Position numbers and translations under genes: made by a program. Shown in pieces: positions 61,301-64,000 of a stretch of 64,000 bases of DNA. This DNA is from Xenopus tropicalis. Taxonomy: Eukaryota > Chordata > Amphibia > Anura > Pipidae. Numbering within the stretch: the stretch's first letter is position 1; each line of letters opens with the position of its first letter. The notes under the pieces are model-generated. The model was not told the DNA's origin and did not search any database. It saw only the letters and a program-made list of their open reading frames with translations. Location of the stretch: assembly GCF_000004195.4 (NCBI RefSeq), contig NC_030677.2, forward strand, positions 104,382,329-104,446,328. Direction: 5' to 3'.

Positions 61301-64000
61301 TGGCAATGATGATATGGCTGTTTGGCTGAGATACTCTAGTCCAGGTTCAAGATATCTTATCCCACGGGTCCTTTGCTTATCAGATTCCAAATCTAGAATT
61401 CTTATTGATGCTAGTGTGCCACTGGATGTTTTGGTACAGCCTATAGAACATACAGAATTTCTATTACATACGTAGGTTTTAAGCAATAATCGCCCCATTG
61501 AACTCCTCTTGCAAGTCCCAGACAGTGCCCAGAAGTGATTCTGTACTATTATTTCAGCAGCAGTTGCAGCGGCAGAGAGATGGAGTAAGTAGTGTCAAAT
61601 CTCTCCATTAGCAGACAAGAACCCATGTTTAGTGTTATTCCAGGCTCAATTCCTGACATATTCCTGTAGCTGAGAGGCTTATGTAGCATCTCGTGTAAGA
61701 AGGGATGGATTCTTTTTTTCTTTTAAATTCTCCTCAGCCCAGTAGTACAGTTGGTATGGTTGGATACTCCTAGACCTGATTTCCTGCATTCTGGTACTGA
61801 CTACTTCTGTCTAAGCTGGCCCTAACAAAGAATTGACATCAGCTGACATATGCCGCAGGACTTTGAAAGTGATGCCACATCTGAGGGTGGATTTGCCAGG
61901 GTGCACATATTATCTATCTTTTTTTCTTCTTTAATTTTATATTATTTAGCTGTCTGCAACCCACCCGACTCCCCTCTCTTCAGGGTCACTACAGACCACC
62001 TGTATGGTCTACTGATTGGTGCTTTTCTATCCCAATCTCAGATGGTTTGTGGGTAATCCTGTTACTTTCAGGTCCAACATGACTTGGCTTATAAAAACAC
62101 AGAGAGCCAGTTCGGCCACTTCTGCTGGGCTGGGAGTAGCATAATACTTCCATAGGTTTGAGTACTGTAGTCTAGCTTATTCCTAGGGTGGGGGAATTCA
62201 AAAATATAGCATATCATCTTTATTAGTGTTACTAAAATGATCTTGTCTATTATAAGAAATTGCCAATCACATTTCTACTTGCATATCTGACGATTCTGCT
62301 CTGAACTTATGTGGAGGGAACAAACATCTTTCCTGTGACCAATGGAGCTGAATCATCAGATATGCAGGTAGAAATAATTCTACCCCTACCGATTCAGCAC
62401 TAAGCGATTGCCGGTGCTCGGGCACTTTCCCAAACAAAATTTTCCATCTGGCCCGATTGACGAGATGACCCATATCCAAGGCATTTGCCGATATTGGTCA
62501 CCTTGTCTCCCACCGTATATGTACTGTCATATTGGTTTGTGTATGGCCACCTTAACTTTAACAAGCATCTGAAATTCCAGTGGCACAAACTACTAGTTGT
62601 AACTCCCTATGCAACACTCCCAAAATCTCAATTGATCAAAATCTCAATTGATCTCAAAATCAAATTTCTGAACCAAAGGATCTCTTCTACCCATGCGATA
62701 AAGATACACGTGCCACTTTAATAAAGGCTTAATACGGACACTGTATTTAGATTTTAAAGGGAATCTATCATTAAAAAGCAGAAGTAGTAAATGTATGTTG
62801 GAGCACCTACGTGATTGTGCTGCTTTAGTGACAGAAACCTCTTTTATAAATAGGTGACGCCTAATAGTCATCATCTTTGGTTTTTTTGCTCAGTAATTTA
62901 TTCTACAATGCACATGAATAGCTAGTCTTTATGTTCTCATGCATTTGGGCTACGTATATTTTCTAGTGATACATTCTCTTTACGCTCATATTGCCATGTA
63001 GGCCTCTGTATTTGGCGTCTGTAGGTCTCTTTCAGGTTTACAAAGATTGATTCTGTGAATGGCTAGAGGGGACAATGGAAGACCAGCAGAATAAAATGCC
63101 TTAATTATGGTTTAGAAATTGATTTTGCTCCATATGATATATTATAAACTCATCAAACATGTCCTGCTGGAGATCTGTAATAACTTGCTTTGTTTACAAT
63201 GACAACTGCACTTCAGGAAAAATACAAATTAAAGCTTATTTTAAAGTTATGCATGTCTTATTTTATTTACAAACAAAATAATTTTTTTGTGTTCACATTA
63301 GGCTCAGTTATACTTACATCGCCCCCATTCCTCTTTGCCTACTACTTGTAAACTCAGTATTAGGTTTCTAGCCAGGTACCCTGCCTTGAGTCTGTGGCAT
63401 CCAGAATTAAATTAAGTAAAGAGGAATAGCTGGCACACTAGCGACTGCAGGTTATTAGCTAAAGGTACAATACATGTGTTTTATAGGACACCTTTATGGC
63501 CATGCAGACTTTATATACATTAAGTAGAAATCCCAAGGGTTCCAGCATGAGATATGCATTGTTGACCTGTCATAAAGAATTCATGACTCCCTCTTACCAG
63601 GAGAATAATCTTTCCACCAAGAAGATACTCGGGGTTCTTCCTAAAGCAAAGGATTGCTGTCATAAATTATTTAAATGCATGTCCAATAGGTGCCTTTATA
63701 TTAAAGATGTGTCTGGCACTCAAGGCAAATAATCAGTGTTCTCCCTAAAGGCATTAAAAGGCTCTCTTCCATAATTCTTCACAACTTCTAAGATTTCTAG
63801 CTGTGACAAAGGGTCTGTACTTGTGGTTACCCAGCACATGGCTTCTCTTCTGTTTAAAACCCTAATGATGCTCTGTCGTTTGTATCCACAAACACATGGG
63901 ACATAATTCCTTATAGAATGGTACATTATTATTAACATTTATTTATAAAGCGCCAACATATTCCGCAGCGCTGTACAATAAGTGGGTTTCATACATTGGA
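61301..64000. other. Region downstream of rab8a
   Basis: No exon recognised. It holds family D-like sequence at 62270-62560 (with the hairpin CATATCTGACGATTC / GAATCATCAGATATG), a decayed TTAA-type MITE at 62754-62982 (AAAGGGAATCTATCATT, GTGATACATTCTCTTTA) and a common frog repeat at the very end. The next gene is beyond the window. Confidence 0.55.
63935..64000. repeat. Frog interspersed repeat, cut by the window end
   Basis: ATTTATTTATAAAGCGCCAA then CATATTCCGCAGCGCTGTAC AATAAGTGGG is a repeat common in frogs. A decayed copy lies at 53345-53425 (ATAAAGCACCAACATATTCC) and a more distant one at 51302-51360. Class not certain. Confidence 0.6.

Overview
The window is vertebrate nuclear DNA, almost certainly from a clawed frog (Xenopus). 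It has small exons with GT-AG introns and CpG-poor bulk DNA. It is densely seeded with short foldback DNA transposons of types common in Xenopus: TTAA-flanked, TAA-flanked and TA-flanked MITEs. I cannot tell X. tropicalis from X. laevis by reading alone. Two genes lie on the + strand in the order tropomyosin then RAB8A. The same neighbours, TPM4 and RAB8A, sit side by side on human 19p13, so I call them tpm4 and rab8a.

Region 1-7627 is intron (or sequence upstream of the first shared exon) of tpm4 and holds only repeats. From 7628 to 19118 lie tpm4 exons 3, 4, 5, 6, 7 and 8 and two alternative last exons: a striated-muscle-type 9a (17661-17743) and a non-muscle-type 9d (19036-19118). All lengths and phases match the tropomyosin family. 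Exons 1 and 2 are outside the window. Exon 9a is preceded by an unusually long CU-rich tract with a UGCAUG motif, a typical arrangement for tissue-regulated splicing.

From about 19.5 to 36.5 kb is a 17-kb intergenic stretch with no gene I can support. It contains a complete but frameshifted Tc1-like transposon (25520-27089), a minisatellite of about 17 units (27561-28098), a 41-bp x 3 tandem repeat and many MITEs.

From about 36.48 to 61.3 kb is rab8a. A TATA-less, CCAAT/GC-box promoter region precedes eight coding exons that together encode a complete 207-residue Rab8A with all GTPase motifs and a C-terminal CVLL prenylation signal. A long 3' UTR follows. The last 2.7 kb is downstream sequence with repeat fragments.

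The two genes have related but separate jobs in the actin and membrane-traffic systems. Nothing in the sequence suggests that they are co-regulated. The most unusual structures are in the mobile DNA. They are a SPIN-type hAT element with a perfect 8-bp target duplication, a perfect 107-bp-arm palindrome beside it, and nested MITEs. There is also a 453-bp insertion with a 14-bp target duplication and a 191-bp near-perfect palindrome, placed 39 bp upstream of rab8a exon 6. I found no convincing undescribed multi-gene system.
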